From the NCBI GenBank assembly GCA_033063855.1, contig CP093830.1, forward strand, positions 17,298,854 to 17,362,853: a DNA stretch of 64,000 bases. Reading direction: 5' to 3'. This DNA is from Smittia aterrima (taxonomy: Eukaryota; Arthropoda; Insecta; Diptera; Chironomidae). The stretch's first letter is position 1; every line of letters begins with the position of its first letter. The position numbers and the translations under genes are program-made. A model generated the notes under the pieces. That model had not been told where the DNA came from. It did no database searches and saw nothing but the letters and a program-made list of their open reading frames with translations. Positions 1-13,005 of this stretch are shown here, piece by piece.

Positions 1-1424
1 AAAATTTACAAGCATTCTAACAAGAAAAATGATTACGGTCGTTGTCGCGAAGAAAAAAAGTTATTTGGTCAATTCTGCGTAAACCTCCAATTGAAGAAAT
101 GAAAATTATGAATCACAGATAATCTCGAGTGTGTGTGTGTATTTAAAACATTTGTTAACATCTCACCATCAGCGTCTTTAAATATTTACAATTATCAATT
201 GCGTAAGAATCACCGAAAAGATAAGTGAGTTCGCTCTCTTTGAAATGTATAATTCCTGCTCTGATAATTTCAAACGAATTGTGTGCTCTGGAATAATTTT
301 AATTGAGTCAACTAAGATACAAAGAGTTTTTATGAGTGCAACAAAAGCTCTTTGTCGAGCGGTGGTTAGCTATTGTTTGTGAGTGGTCTTCTTCTACTTC
401 TCCACCGGAAAGGAAGTCGACTCGACTCCCCTCACGCTCGCTGTCCCTTCAGGCGATAAATAGTGACGCCGCCTAATTAAGCAAGAAAAACGGCAATCGC
501 TTCATCAAATTATCGTCAGCTATTTGGATCCTTCGGGCAATTAAACTTTTCGCAAGCTATCCCAAAAGTCGAAGGAAGTTTTAATGATTCTCTCCATGAG
601 AGTTCCGAAACTTTCCCAAAGCAGTTAAATAAGTTCGAGAAATATTATCAAGCAGATTTCCTTCCTCGGTGGGTTCAGACTTTGAGACAAATTTTAATTC
701 GGTTTACCGTTCGACATCTTTTTTTATTGCGAGTCGCCTCGTTTTAAACAACAATCAGTGTAACAAGCGCTAAACTTTCTTCCGCTCGAATTCAGCTCTT
801 CGTTAAACACAATAATCTCTCGCTTGAGCCTTTTTTTGTCAGGTCTTTCCAAGGACCGCCACTTCAATGAGCTGTAAAGAGAGAAAATTTCTTTTTCACG
901 GCACCAGCTTCGCTTGTAAGCTTCTCCTTTCCCTGAGACTCTAGAAATTTGTTTATTATCGTAATATTGTCTCGACCCAGTAATTTGTGTGGAGGCTCGC
1001 AGTATTTTCACTGGAAAATCCGAAAATTCCTTTTGCTATTCCACCCTCGATCGGTTCTCTTATAAAGATTGTCGAAAAAAAAAACATTTTTATGACAACA
1101 GATTTCCCCTGAATAGAATTTTTTTTATGTCAGTTATTTATCGCAGCTAAAAACGAAAATTTTCCCGCCACCCGTCGTTAGTTTTATGAATAAGTTCTTA
1201 GTTTAAAGTGTCACAAAGCTTTAATAGCTCATCCCGTGATGATAATTTTTCTTTTTCTCTTCTTCTTTTCCACTCCCTTGTAATTAGAGAAGAATTATCA
1301 CACAGATGGAATGGATTTGCTCAATTAAACTCATTACGAAATGGCATTCCTGTTGGCACTAAACGGGATATAAACGAAAAGCGCTAGATAAGTAGAGGAA
1401 GTCGTGTTTGAGTCATTTGAAGGA
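1..1424. other. 5' flank of tyramine receptor gene
   Basis: I see no supportable coding exon here. The stretch is AT-rich, with a short (GT)6 run at 129-140. It presumably holds the promoter and 5' UTR of the receptor gene that starts at 1425. An in-frame TAA at 1389-1391 closes the receptor reading frame upstream of its first ATG. No transcription start can be placed from sequence alone. Confidence 0.5.
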
Positions 1425-4400
1425 ATGGCTGAAGACGAATGCGTCGACGAGTCTCAATGCTTAATTTATAAGAAGATAAGCGAGCAATTGACAAACAATT
1501 CAACGATAAACACCGCAATTACTTCATCTCTTAATGGAGACAACTTCAAACAATTGCTGAGCATGCAATTGAGCGAGGACAACAATATTAAGAATGACAT
1601 GATCTTATTGGGCAACTTTAGTCTACATCAAGTCAACATTGACTCGAACGACACAAGCAACATCGTCGATGGACCTTACAAAATTAATTTCACTGATCTC
1701 ATCTTTGTCGTTGTCTTCTGCTTACTAATCATCATAGTCATAATAGGAAACACTTTAGTGATTTTATCAGTCTTAACAACGAGACGATTAAGGACAGTTA
1801 CGAATTTATTTGTGACGAGCCTCGCTGTTGCTGATTGGCTCGTCGGAATATTCGTGATGCCACCAGCTGTAGCTTATTATTTGATGGGTAAGTTATCGGT
1901 TTAAAGTTAAGTCTTCTCCTTTCAACTATCTCTCGCTTTCTTTCTCTTTTTCTCAAAAGGATCGTGGCATCTCGGATATATTCTCTGTGATATTTGGATT
2001 TCGCTGGATGTCTTGCTGTGCACCGCAAGCATTTTGAGTTTGTGTGCTATAAGCATAGATAGGTCAGTTGCCACTATTCTCTTCGTCTGTTGCTGCTGCT
2101 GCATGCTTCTCCCTCTTGCTTGCCCCCGGGTTTTATTGCACAAGTTGAATTTATTGGGCTTCATAGTAAAAACTGCTCACACAATTTCCTTCCAACTTGT
2201 GGTTTTATTTTCTACATGGAGCTTATTTAATAATTCCGAAGAAATTGCTCTTGAGAGACTGTGGAAATTGAGTTTGTGCGAAAGTTTCATTTTGTTTTCC
2301 TATCTTCCTTTGTCACCGAACACTCTGCTCTTGACTTTAAAAGCTGACGCGGTGCCCAACAAAACTTCTCCTAAACTTAATTCCAAACTTTTCTTTGTGA
2401 ACGAAAGAACTTTTCAAAGCTCATTTCATCGTCTTAAACGATATTCTGTTAGAATAATTCTCTCTCATGCTTTTTTTTTATGTAAAAGTATCAACGATCA
2501 GAAAGTTTACGATCGAAGGAAAGATATAAATCAATCTGATGGAGATGACGAAATGTTTCGGCTTTCAATGCTTAAATTTTAATGATTTATGTCGAAGCAA
2601 TAAAAATACAAAATGTTTGACGATTCCCTAAACGTTTCACCTCACTCTCTCATTCTCTCTTGAGCAATATCCTAAAGTCGTTAGAGAAACATTTTTCTTC
2701 CTTACGCTAACCGTAAATATCTCATGACTAGACGATTGTCGTTGCTTTCTTTTCCACGGAAAAAAATTCTTCTCTTAAGTTTAAATTTCCTCGCATTTTT
2801 ATATCAATCTTCTTCGTAATATTTAATTTTCTCTCGAGCTCTGACGAAAGACGAAACTTCAACAAGAAGACTTTCCGAGAAGTTCCTCCCGATGAGCAAG
2901 AGAGATTATCGCAGGTGTTTCATGTCGACGAGATACGAAGCGGTGTCTTGTCATATTTGTTATGTTTGCCTGCCCGCTTTTGTTGTGTGAAGCCGTCAAC
3001 AAACGCAGCTCTGTTCAGCTGTGTGTTCTCCCGCGATATTAACATTTGTTTACAAGCGCTTCTCTTATTGAAGTGTTTTATTCATGAATGAAAATGTATT
3101 TGCCTTGCTCATCTCATTTGATTTCAATCTCTATCTCATTCCCTCGATAGATATTTGGCAGTGACTCAGCCGTTGAATTACTCACGACGACGAAGGAGCA
3201 AGAGGTTAGCAATGCTAATGATTCTGATTGTGTGGATTCTCGCCCTCGCAATCACCTGTCCTCCCATCTTAGGTACTTTGTTATGCATTTCTCTCTCACT
3301 CGTTCAACCAAACTTAATACATAAATTTTCCCTTTTTTTCCCCAATTTCTGGCTTTTGCGGAATCATATTAGGTTGGTACGAACCCGGCCGAAGGGAATC
3401 GCTCGAGTGTCGCTACAATGAAAATAAAGGATATGTGGTTTTTAGCGCCATGGGTAAGAAGAATGCTTGGAAGAATGAATCATGACATGCGAATTATTTA
3501 AAAAAACTTCTCTCGCTTTATTTTTATTTCATTTTCCTGTCAAAGTGTCACTAAAAAGCTTTTATTTTCTTTCCTCGCACGCCTCGTCTTGCCTTCGTTC
3601 GTTCTTATGCTACGCGATGACGCTAGGCTCATTTTTCCTGCCGATGCTAGGTATGAACTCTAATGAAAACATAATATGGCCTTAGACTTTAACTTTTCTT
3701 CCTTAGTCATGGTTTACGTCTATTTGCGCATATCTTGTGTGGTTGCTAACAGACATGACAACATGGTACAAATAAAAGTTCACCAGGTGAGAATCATTTA
3801 TCCGTTCACGTCTAGTAGCACTTGAGATTATTTTTTTCTTTGATTACATTAACGCGCGCGAGTGTTGAGCCGTTACGGAAATTAATTTTTTATTGTTTAC
3901 CTTTCGACTAATAAATTAGGCAGCGAAGTTTTTCGTAGGCGAATCATGGGAATTTCTTTCGAACTCATTCGTGCTTCTCAATAAATCAAAGATCCGCAAA
4001 CTCAAACAATCGCCCCAGTGCTAACGACTTATCAGCTTCTCAAAATCTCAAAGCCTCTCTTAGTCCATATTTCCTCTTCGCCTCATCATAAATAATTCAA
4101 AGCAAATTTTAAATTTATTGATTGCTTCGAGGAAGAGAAGAAACATTTTTCTTTTGCGCAAAGGGGTTAAAACTTTTACTTGGAATACTTTCCCTGAATG
4201 AGAAGATTACGCTGATGCTTCGTCGTTCCATACAAATTTTTAATGTTTAAAACATTTTTCTGGAAGAGTAAAAAAATTTCGCTTTTGAAAACCTGAACAA
4301 TCATCGGCTTTGTGATAAGAGAGAGTCAGTGAATGAGTGAGTTCATCCTGGAAATTCTTCCTTTGTTAAATCAAGAATCGAACGAATTCCTTTCATGTTG

Positions 4401-5724
4401 AGAAGGTCAAGCTGAGAGATTCGATTGATTAAAAGTTCAATCATTGTTCGAGTATTCTTCAACTGAATTGCTCTCATAAATTTCCCAGCAGAAATGTTTC
4501 AAAAGTTTTGCTTTCATTTCGATCTTGAGGCGATGGGGGCACTTACAAATATTTCGCATTCAAGATTCCGCTTGAAAACGTGAGACAGATTTTTCCGTTT
4601 TCTGTCGTAAAATAAAAACATTTTGAAGATATCTCGCTCTAAGTACAAGCAATTTTCTTATCTTGTTTCTCTCTTTTTTTATTTCGTTGCGTTAGAACTC
4701 ACGCACGAAGGAAGTTTGTAACGACGTCGATTACGAATCGGACATTGAGCATCGAGCGTGTCAGAGCCGAAAGCGTTCATCAGATCAAATATCATCGGTG
4801 GCGATGTTGCCGCATAAAAACAACAGCCCAATCCACCCACACCAAGATCTCGTTAAATGTATCGAGAGCCTTCAAAGTGGCCAACACGATGAGACGAAGA
4901 ACGGCCGCTACGAACTCATCAATATTGGAAAAGTTCCATCTGAGTCATCATTAAAACTCAACTCAACTTTGCCCTCGAAGGCGACACTCAAAAGCGTCAC
5001 GCATTGGCCACCGTCGAGTAGCGAAAAAATTAACGACTTCAAGAATCCCACGCAAGCTTCGTCAATGACTAACATTAATAATAATATCGATAAGAATAGT
5101 GGAAATCAACAATTAAGCTCGAACAACCTTTGCGTAATTCGATCTCGAACCCAAACTAAATCCTTATCAACCAGAATTTCTTCGTTAAAACGTGAGAGTA
5201 AGACGACCAGAACGCTCAGTATAGGTGAGATTAGCTATTCAATTTAATTTGATTTCTCGCTCCTGAACCTTTTCCTTCATTTCATTTTATCGTTCGCCAG
5301 TGATGTTTAGGTAAGATTTGTGAATTCTCAGCCCTCAAGAAACAACATCGAATAAATAAATTTTCTTATCTTTTCCCATGAAGTTTTATCGCTTGTTGGC
5401 TGCCCTTCTTCATTCAATATTTAATGGTGAGTTGTTTGTTTGTTGTCTTTACGAACAAAAATGAAAGATAAGTGGCAACGCTAAGTGGCAATTCTTCTTG
5501 CACAGGTTCCATTCTATCCAAATCTGAAGAATTCAATTGCACAGAACATCTTGACGTGGCTTGGTTGGATCAACTCAGCGATAAACCCATTCATTTACGC
5601 TTTTTACAGCGAAGACTTTCGCGCTGCATTCTACCGACTCACTTTCCGCCGCTGCTGTTCAGCTTCGAAGAAGAAGCAACCGCCATACTCATATCCATTG
5701 AATTCAGTATCAGCGAGGCGCTAA
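1425..5724 (+). CDS. Tyramine receptor-like class A amine GPCR (TyrR/TyrRII group)
   Basis: Ten spliced exons: 1425-1887, 1960-2062, 3151-3272, 3373-3453, 3627-3650, 3707-3786, 4696-5224, 5301-5310, 5384-5426, 5506-5724 (1674 nt, 557 aa). This is a seven-helix plasma-membrane receptor. An extracellular tail of about 88 residues has five N-glycosylation sequons and precedes TM1. Visible hallmarks are the TM2 block LAVADWLVGIFVMPPAV, TM3 SLDVLLCTASI with the amine-binding Asp, then DRY, TM6 FIACWLPFF and TM7 NPFIY. The third intracellular loop, mostly in the 529-nt exon, is long and polar and ends in basic RISSLKRES. The Met at 1425 is the first ATG; the frame upstream begins with GTG and is closed by a stop at 1389. 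The family binds tyramine and/or octopamine and couples to G proteins. The TyrR/TyrRII assignment rests on recognised helix sequence and on the adjacent paralogue; an octopamine-preferring relative is the main alternative. Confidence 0.88.
2063..3150 (+). other. Intron 2 of the TyrR-like gene (1.09 kb)
   Basis: The intron runs from a GTCAGT donor after the DRY arginine to a GATAG acceptor just before YLAVTQP. The open frame that runs into it from exon 2 (to about 2580) has no receptor similarity. I take it as chance read-through. Nothing else is recognisable. Confidence 0.7.
3787..4695 (+). other. Intron 6 of the TyrR-like gene (0.9 kb)
   Basis: The intron separates the TM5 exon (ending at a CAG|GTGAGA donor) from the large third-intracellular-loop exon (acceptor GTTAG at 4691-4695). 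It is AT-rich, with no long open frame or repeat that I can support. Confidence 0.7.
5301..5310 (+). other. 10-nt microexon of the TyrR-like gene
   Basis: The bases TGATGTTTAG sit between a CCAG acceptor and a GTAAGA donor. With G from 5224 and T from 5384 they encode V-M-F-S and restore the frame LSI-VMFS-FIACWLPFF at the start of TM6. Without this exon the 5224 and 5384 junctions do not give a continuous TM6. The paralogue at 13931-13945 has an equivalent small exon. Confidence 0.75.
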
Positions 5725-8700
5725 GAGAGGAATGTCCCTTGGAGACTGTTCAGAACACAAACATGACCGCTTTCCTAGAAACATTTGTCGTGTCATTGAT
5801 CCGAGGAATGAATTACCGAAATTAGGTCTTCTTTCACTGAGGAATCGAGGGAAACATTCCAAAGCGTCATTTTTGTCGTTCCCGCCTCCAGCTCGACCAG
5901 ATAAGAATGACCCGAGTCAGGTTTGTCTGCTGCGGAGAGAATACAAAGTCATGAACTGACGGGGACGGAATTCGATGACGATTAATCAGACTTTTGCTTC
6001 GTGACCATTTTTGAATAAGAAAATTCATTTCCTTTAAAAAAAAATGTTTTTCGCGGAAAAAGCTTTTCTTTTCTTGTGTCACGTCACATCTGCCTGAAGA
6101 TAATCTTGACAACCTGCCCCGCCATCATCTCAACGGTCTCTGTCTCTCTCACTCTTTTCCTTTATACTGCGTAGCGTGCTTTTCATGACAGAGAGTAGGA
6201 AAAAATGAATTCGTGTGATGTTTAAACAAGAGAGTGTCGCTACTTTAAATAAAAAATGAATGAGATAAAATAAATACTTGACGTTGAACACCACGGCAAA
6301 TATAATTGAATCATTTGTAACGCAGCTTCATTTTTGACAAGCTCTCTCTCAAATTCTCGAGAGCTTTTTTCATGAAAGATTCCAAAAAAAAATATTTAAG
6401 CTTAACAGAAAGAAATTTATGTTCATCAAGCAAATTTTATGATTAGAACATAAGTTGAATAAACAAAAGAAGTTTTCAATTAATGAAATTGTTTGTGATG
6501 TTCTACGTGCGACAGATGCGTGGGCGAAATATTAAGTGTTGAGGGACTGTCGATGAGTTTAGTCGCAGATGGTCGACGAAAGCTTTTAGTTCAATCAAGT
6601 GAGAGCTTTGAGATTTGCTGGTAATGAACCGGAAATTGAAGGCAAAGAAATTTGCCTCTTGCTTTACATGAACGGAAGGCAGAAAACCACCATTGACCTT
6701 CCTTTCGCTTATCTTTAGAATGACACACCGAAATAAAACTCTTATCGATGATTCTCCTATAATTCAGCTATAATTGCTATGCTTACGTTAATTCAATCAT
6801 ATTTTGATTAATTAGTCGAATGATCGTGCGTTTGTTTTACGGTGGCTCACGAACTTTCGTTTGTAATTACAGAATTTGTTATCGATAAAACCGTTAGCAC
6901 ATCACTTGACTCTCAAGCTTATTCTCTTGCGTACATTTGTTTCGTTCGTTTCAAGAGTTTTTTTTCACATGACGACAATAACGAAAGAAAAGAAGCTAAT
7001 TCAGCAACAAACGATATTGCCACGTAGTTAAGATTGACTTCTTCTTCATTCTCGTTTTACTGTGTCAACAACATTAACTGACAATTGAGAGTTACGCGAA
7101 AAGGAGCTCAACACAACCATAATAAATTGATTAATAGAAAGGGAATATTTTCTCCAGCCCTTAAACAGTTGACAATCAACTATTTTTACTGGCGATATTA
7201 AGTTAATTAACAAGCGATCTGAGTGAGTCATGTGCGTTGCGTGTGTATCAAAAATCAATATTAAAGCGAAACTTTCTCTCTTCCGGGGAGCAATAACATT
7301 GCAAAGCATCGGCCGTATAAATAAAATATCCTCGTTAATTTAATTGATATCTATGTAGGTCGTAAAGACCCAAAATAATTAATAGCTAAGACCACTCGAC
7401 GCCGTCACAAATTACAAAATGAAAAAAATGCTTTTTCCTTGTAAAGCTTCTTGTTAAATATATTTCAATTTAAAAGCTTTCACCCCGCTTCATTATTGAA
7501 TTGAGCATCGCTCGCAGAGATGAATCCAAATCATTGAGATCGCAATTAATGAGCCGTAATGTGCAACACTTAAGTGGAGTGAAGAGGAAAATAATTAAAA
7601 GCACTCGAGCCCTCATCAACAAGTTTAAAGCTAAAAAAAGGTTTAATTGAACATGAATTATATTTGATGTTCAAACATTTGGATCAGCAGCCTCAATTAA
7701 ACATTGTTACGCATTAAGAGAACAAAGCTTTGGATTTGTTCACTTTGCAACTAAACAAATGATAGGAGCTTTAAAACCAAAACCGCGTAATGACGATGAG
7801 GGAAAATCGATTTTGTAATAAATTCCGTTTTGCTTTTAATCATATTATGGTTTGTTGCGGCTTTTCTTACTTCACCCTACACATCTCTCTCTCACTCATT
7901 TTTGCTGGTTCTCCACATAGACAAAAGGCAGAAACGTATTTTGTTTCGCTTATTAATTACGTCGACAAAAACATTCTTTAATTAATTTCATTACAATTAA
8001 ATTTCCAAGACAAATATCGAGACTAAATGGAGCGAGAAACTTCTCCGTCTGCTTTCGCATTTTGAAGGGAGATTGATTCAAAGGCGTCCTCGCTATGGAA
8101 AGAAAAAAGCTTCAGGGCACGGATTAATGGTGTAAACGAACAAAGGACAAAGTGTTTTCCTTTGTGTTAACAACACAAAACATAATTAGCAAAGCCTAGG
8201 GGAAGTAATGAGCGCGACCATTGTGGCTTTTCCAATTGTCGTTTTGGGAGAGAGAGAGTGAATGGAAAGCTAAAACTCCAATCAGACGTCGATCATTCAT
8301 GTTAAGCACTTCGATAAAATCATGGATTTAATATTGAGCAGTGAACACATAAATTTATCTCTAACATCAGTCAGTTTGGTTACAAAAGTTTATTATCATT
8401 GCAAGAACTACATCATCCGCTGTACGAAGTGATTATCATAAATCAAACCACCAGACAGGAATTCATTTTCAGAGCACGATGAGGAAGATTTCCATTTGAA
8501 AGGACGAAAAAGCGAGAAGCGAATTTTCCGAATTTTCGTTCTATGAAAGTGAAGAGTGAACGATGATGACACCAATCCAATAAAGATGAAAAAAGTTTCG
8601 TCAAGAATAGCAGCGAGTGGTGAAGACGTGTTAACAGCTCACTTTAAACTCTTCGCGAGTTAATCCATAAAGTGACGATGAAAGAATTCCTGGAAAAAAA

Positions 8701-9560
8701 TGTGACGTCGTTTGTTCAACCAAACAGACAGACATTCAACGGTTGAAAAATCGCCCAGTTTTAATGGCAATTGCGTAAAATACGTGGGAGAGTTAATGAA
8801 GCGAAAAAAAATAATTAAGTTTCGCGTAAATACCGGAGGCGCTTCTCCTCGTTCTATTTTTTCATATTTCCATGCAATACTTTTTTCGGGAAAAATGATT
8901 ATCAAAAATAATTAAAAAGTCAGCATGACACCTTATCGGACTCGAGCCAGGCCCAGAAGTCGTCGGAGCACAATGAACTAGACGACGCCCATTTAAAAGG
9001 ATTTTATTTTGAGTCATTGCAGCTGAGTTAGTGGAAGAAGATTTATTTTCCTGTTGCATTGCAGTAGAAATGTAAATTATGAGACAACTTGATCTCATGA
9101 AGAGCACACCTGTGAAGTGATGTTGAATTAGAAGGAATAAGTTTAAAAAAAGATTTTTCTTTAAGAGCCAATTATCCTCTCGGGAAACTTGAGAAATTGA
9201 CTTGGCGAGATATCTCTGACATCAATCATTCCTCGACGAGCATCAAATGGAGGGAAAATATTAACAACATCGCTTGACGTACAGAGAAACAAAGCGATAG
9301 GCAGAGCATATATCCAGAGACGATCCAGAGGAATTCTTGCAAAGAGAGAAAAGATAAAATGAGAGAGCGACTTCTCTCAGTGTGAGCGACAAAGTGCTCA
9401 GCTGTGTTACGTAAATAGAATTTAAATCGGTCGTCGCTTACAAATAAAATTAAATTAAGATGACAAGGCAGTAGTTTTCGTCTATTTAATAAGTAAAGTG
9501 CCGTGCTTGATGCGTCGGTGCCTTGTCAAGTTTGAAAGACTGATCAAATAAGTTTCAAAT
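5725..9560. other. 3' UTR of TyrR-like gene and intergenic DNA
   Basis: The first part is probably 3' UTR, up to the AATAAA signals near 6250-6274. The remaining 3.3 kb before the NT5DC gene is AT-rich. It carries only short unsupported open frames on both strands, and I see no RNA gene or mobile element in it. Confidence 0.5.
6248..6274 (+). terminator. Candidate polyadenylation signals for the TyrR-like gene
   Basis: Two AATAAA hexamers (6248-6253 and 6269-6274) lie about 530 bases past the TyrR-like stop codon on the same strand. Such hexamers are common in AT-rich DNA, so transcript ends are needed to confirm use. Confidence 0.35.
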
Positions 9561-12346
9561 ATGTTGGCTAAGTGTAGAAATCAAATTGTGGCTCGTAATC
9601 TATTTTCCCGAAAAACGTGGCTCGCATCCGCTAAACTCGAAGTCTCGATTCGCACGTTATCAACGACAAACTTATCGTCCAATCAATACGATGATTTATA
9701 CGCTGACAGATGGGCGAAATTCCAATGTAAGTTGAGAAAAGTTTGTTTTGCTCGTCGAGGCCGTCATCGATTTTCTTCGCGCGAAATTTTCCTTTCATTA
9801 AGCTCTCTGCTCTCCATTTGTTGTGCTCACGAGAGAATCACATACAAGTTGTACACAAAACAATGATTTAGAAACATCTGCTTTGTAATCTTTCTTTCTT
9901 ATTATCGCCTTAGCCAAAAAACTGCCGAAAAATGTAAACATCAAAGGAGTTTTCGCTGCTAATGAACTTGATTTGGATGAAGTTAGAGTCTACGGGTTCG
10001 ATTACGATTACACGTAATATCATTTATAAAGCAGGTGTGAAGATTGCTTGTGTTTATAGTTTTTTATTCTCACTTAATAGTATCGCTTGTTATAAGAAGA
10101 ATCTCAATTATCTTCTGTTTCAACTTGGACGTGATAATCTCGTTGAAAGGTTTAAGGTGAGCATCGTTAGAAAAGCAAATATTTGCGTACACTCATCGTT
10201 GTTATTTCCAGTACCCGAAGGACATCAAGAATCTCGAGTATGTGCCCAACTTTACAATTCGTGGATTACATGTGAGTTTTATTTTCTCTGATTTAATGCA
10301 GTAAACCTTGAAGAGAATTCTTTTTTATGAATATAAATCTAAAGGAGCAAATACCTCTTTTCAACATTGAAAACTTTATTTATGATAATTCGCTTTCACC
10401 TTCCGATCTTCCTTCCTTAGTACGACATCGAAAAAGGACTTTTATTGAAATTGGATTCGTTTCTTCAAATTCAACTAGGAACCGTTTTCCGCGGATTATC
10501 TCGCGTGCCTGATGAAGAGGTCCTGAACCTATATCGCAATCGATTCATTCCAATCGCTTATGTTGAAGGTGTGAAGGGTGACGTAAGATTGTCAATGTCA
10601 GATTTTCGGCTTCCAACCGTTCTAAAAGATACTTTTTATTTCTTTCACAGACAAGCTCGAGAAAAATGATCCAACTGGCCGATTTATTCTCCGTCCCCGA
10701 AATGTATTTGATGTGCACCGTCACAGAATACTTCAACCGTAATCACATTGATTACCACCCGGAGATACTATTTAGAGATGTGAAGGTGAGTTCTCTAAAT
10801 TACAATCTTCAAAGTATGCAAATTGAATGAGCTGGATTTATTTTTCTTCGCCACACAGAACGCTATTGGGTCAAGCCATCCTGTGATGCACAACATTGTG
10901 GGCGAACATGTAAAAGAGTACATCAAGGCAAGCCCGGACTTGCGAAAGTTCTTCGAGCAACTCGGCAATGCCGGCAAGAAACTATTTCTGGTCACGAATA
11001 GTCCCTTTCATTTTGTGTAAGGAAAATGAATTTTTCTCCTTCATCGGTAATAGCTTCAGCTTTGAAATCTTATTTATCCTTTTTTCCAGAAACAAGGGCA
11101 TGACGTATTTGGTTGGAAAAGATTGGAGAGACTTGTTTGACGTAGTTATAGTGCAAGCTAGAAAGCCAAAGTTCTTTACGGAACATTCAAGACCATTAAG
11201 GTATTTATTCACTTAAGAAATATTCGCGTTGTACGATTCGTTAAATTGCTTTTTGCAATTGCTCGATAAAAGTTCATAAATAGCGGCGAAAGAATGAAAG
11301 GCCTCGTCATGACGACTTTTATTCTTTTTCCTCCTCCTCGCCACTTTGTGACAAAGCTTTTCTAACAAGGGTCCATAATTATTATTTACACAAAGTCTTC
11401 CGAGATTTGTTTTTCCCATTGGAAGCACTTGTTGGTCGTCTTTTCGAATAAGAGAGATACGTGGGCGGTAGGAGAAATCTACATTTAAAATTTTTCCATT
11501 GATTCAGAATTTACGACGAGAAGACGAACTCACATACGTGGGACCGAGTAACGAAATTGGAGAAGGGTGTGATTTACTACGAGGGAACGGTTAAAAATCT
11601 TCAGGACTTGACGGGCTGGCGCGGTCACCAAGTTTTATATTTCGGAGATCATCCGTATTATGATTTAGCAGACGTTACCCTTGAACATGGCTGGCGAACT
11701 GGCGCTATAATCAACGAACTCTCGGTACGAAATAAATAATTTGAACCTTCCGAGCTCTATCCTCTGATTCTTCATTCTCGGATAGCATGAAATTGAAACG
11801 CTCAATAACGAAGACTTTAAGAAGAACGCAAACTGGTTGCAAATGCTGACGAGTCTTATGGAAGATGTTCAAGATCATGAGACGATAGAGTCTCAAGAAG
11901 CCCTTAAACGATGGTCAAAGGAGCGTGACGAAATCAGGTGAGACGGAGGAGATTTTTCATTATTTGTTTAGCTTCTCTCCAACGCAATCCTTTCGCCTCG
12001 AGTATAGAACTAAGATGAAGAACATCTTCAATCCCCAATTTGGAAGCGTCTTCCGGACTTATCACAATCCGACTTACTTTAGTCGAAGACTTTTCAGGTG
12101 AAGAAAAAAAATGAGAAAAAGAAAACGCTTCCTTAAATAACATAATGCTCTTTATTTAGATTTGCCGACATTTACACTAGTCAAATTACGAATCTTTTGC
12201 ATTATTCAGTCAAGGTGAGATGAACGCACCGCTTTTTTGAGCGAAGATTCGCTAAACTCTTAAGCCTTTTTTATGTTCCTTTACAGCACACTTTCTACCC
12301 ACGACGTGGAGTGATGCCACACGAATATTTAAGTTACTTCATGTAA
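9561..12346 (+). CDS. 5'-nucleotidase domain-containing protein, NT5DC2/3-like (HAD superfamily)
   Basis: Thirteen exons: 9561-9726, 9914-10013, 10081-10156, 10212-10271, 10421-10582, 10651-10785, 10859-11016, 11090-11200, 11508-11724, 11786-11937, 12008-12097, 12160-12214, 12287-12346 (1542 nt, 513 aa, close to the usual NT5DC2/3 length). HAD motif I is GFDYDYT, with Asp85 and Asp87; motif II is LVTNSPFHFV near residue 279; a QARKPKFF lysine segment follows; motif IV is YFGDHPYYDLADV near 367-379. All catalytic positions of the family are kept, so phosphatase activity is possible, though substrates of NT5DC2/3 proteins are poorly defined. The first 50 residues are rich in Arg, Ser and Thr with few acidic residues, which resembles a mitochondrial presequence (inference). 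Drosophila has one homologue of this type. The gene lies between the two amine receptors and shares no evident function with them. Confidence 0.92.
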
Positions 12347-12737
12347 TTAGTCTTAAAATCTACGGCGGATGAAGATCCCACCATCCCAACTCACAGAATT
12401 TAAACTCACACAACTTCTCTCTTATTCTTGTTGAAAGTCATGTCGAATTTAATTTTCCTGTCACTTCAAAATTGTTTCTTGTCTGAGGTTTTTTTCCTGT
12501 CGAACGACTCCCGAGGATAATATCAAAGTCTTTTACATAAAAAAGATTTTATTTACAAGCAGCAACTGTAACTGTATCGTGTGTTGTCGATACGAAAACG
12601 TCTTGCGGCTGATTTTGGTTTTATTTCTCAAAAAGAAATGAATCCTTTTTCGAGGGAGAACATCATAAATAACTATTACTGTATCTATCAGCAGAGAATA
12701 TTCAATTCATGCGAAAAAAGGCTTTTAGGACTCTGAT

Positions 12738-12763
12738 AATAAATTATATTCAAGAACAATAAA
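12738..12763 (+). terminator. Candidate polyadenylation signals for the NT5DC-like gene
   Basis: AATAAA occurs at 12738-12743 and 12758-12763, about 400 bases after the NT5DC stop codon on the same strand. No other plus-strand gene model lies in between. Confidence 0.35.
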
Positions 12764-12837
12764 TTCATGTTGTTTTGTCGTGTTTCTGTCGTCGCTCCCA
12801 AAGCTTTCGCAAACAAGCGAACATATTGAATTTTCAG

Positions 12838-13005
12838 ATTTTCCGCCTTCTTCTAATGACATGCTTCTGTTGCTGCTGCGGCTGTTACATTTACTTGTGG
12901 AAAGCTGTTATTAGAGGCGGAACGAGAGACGGTCTCGATGACATTCGAGGAGGTGAGCAGCAAAACGCGCGAGGCTTTGTATTGATGTCGACGCCTTTTC
13001 GGTAA
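12838..13005 (+). other. Possible small cysteine-rich exon or ORF of unknown function
   Basis: An open frame follows a good acceptor (TTGAATTTTCAG, ending 12837) and runs to TAA at 13003-13005. It contains MTCFCCCCGCYIYLWK at its N-terminal end, a cysteine-rich hydrophobic patch, followed by a polar tail. A consensus-like GTGAGC donor starts at 12954. No ATG precedes the acceptor in this frame, so the piece would be an internal or last exon, or would start at the Met encoded at 12856. I do not recognise the family. It may be chance. Confidence 0.15.

Noticed and set aside
1922..2582. Open frames on both strands around the second receptor exon
   Set aside because: They run out of exon 1960-2062 into intron sequence or are antisense shadows. 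None shows similarity beyond the exon.
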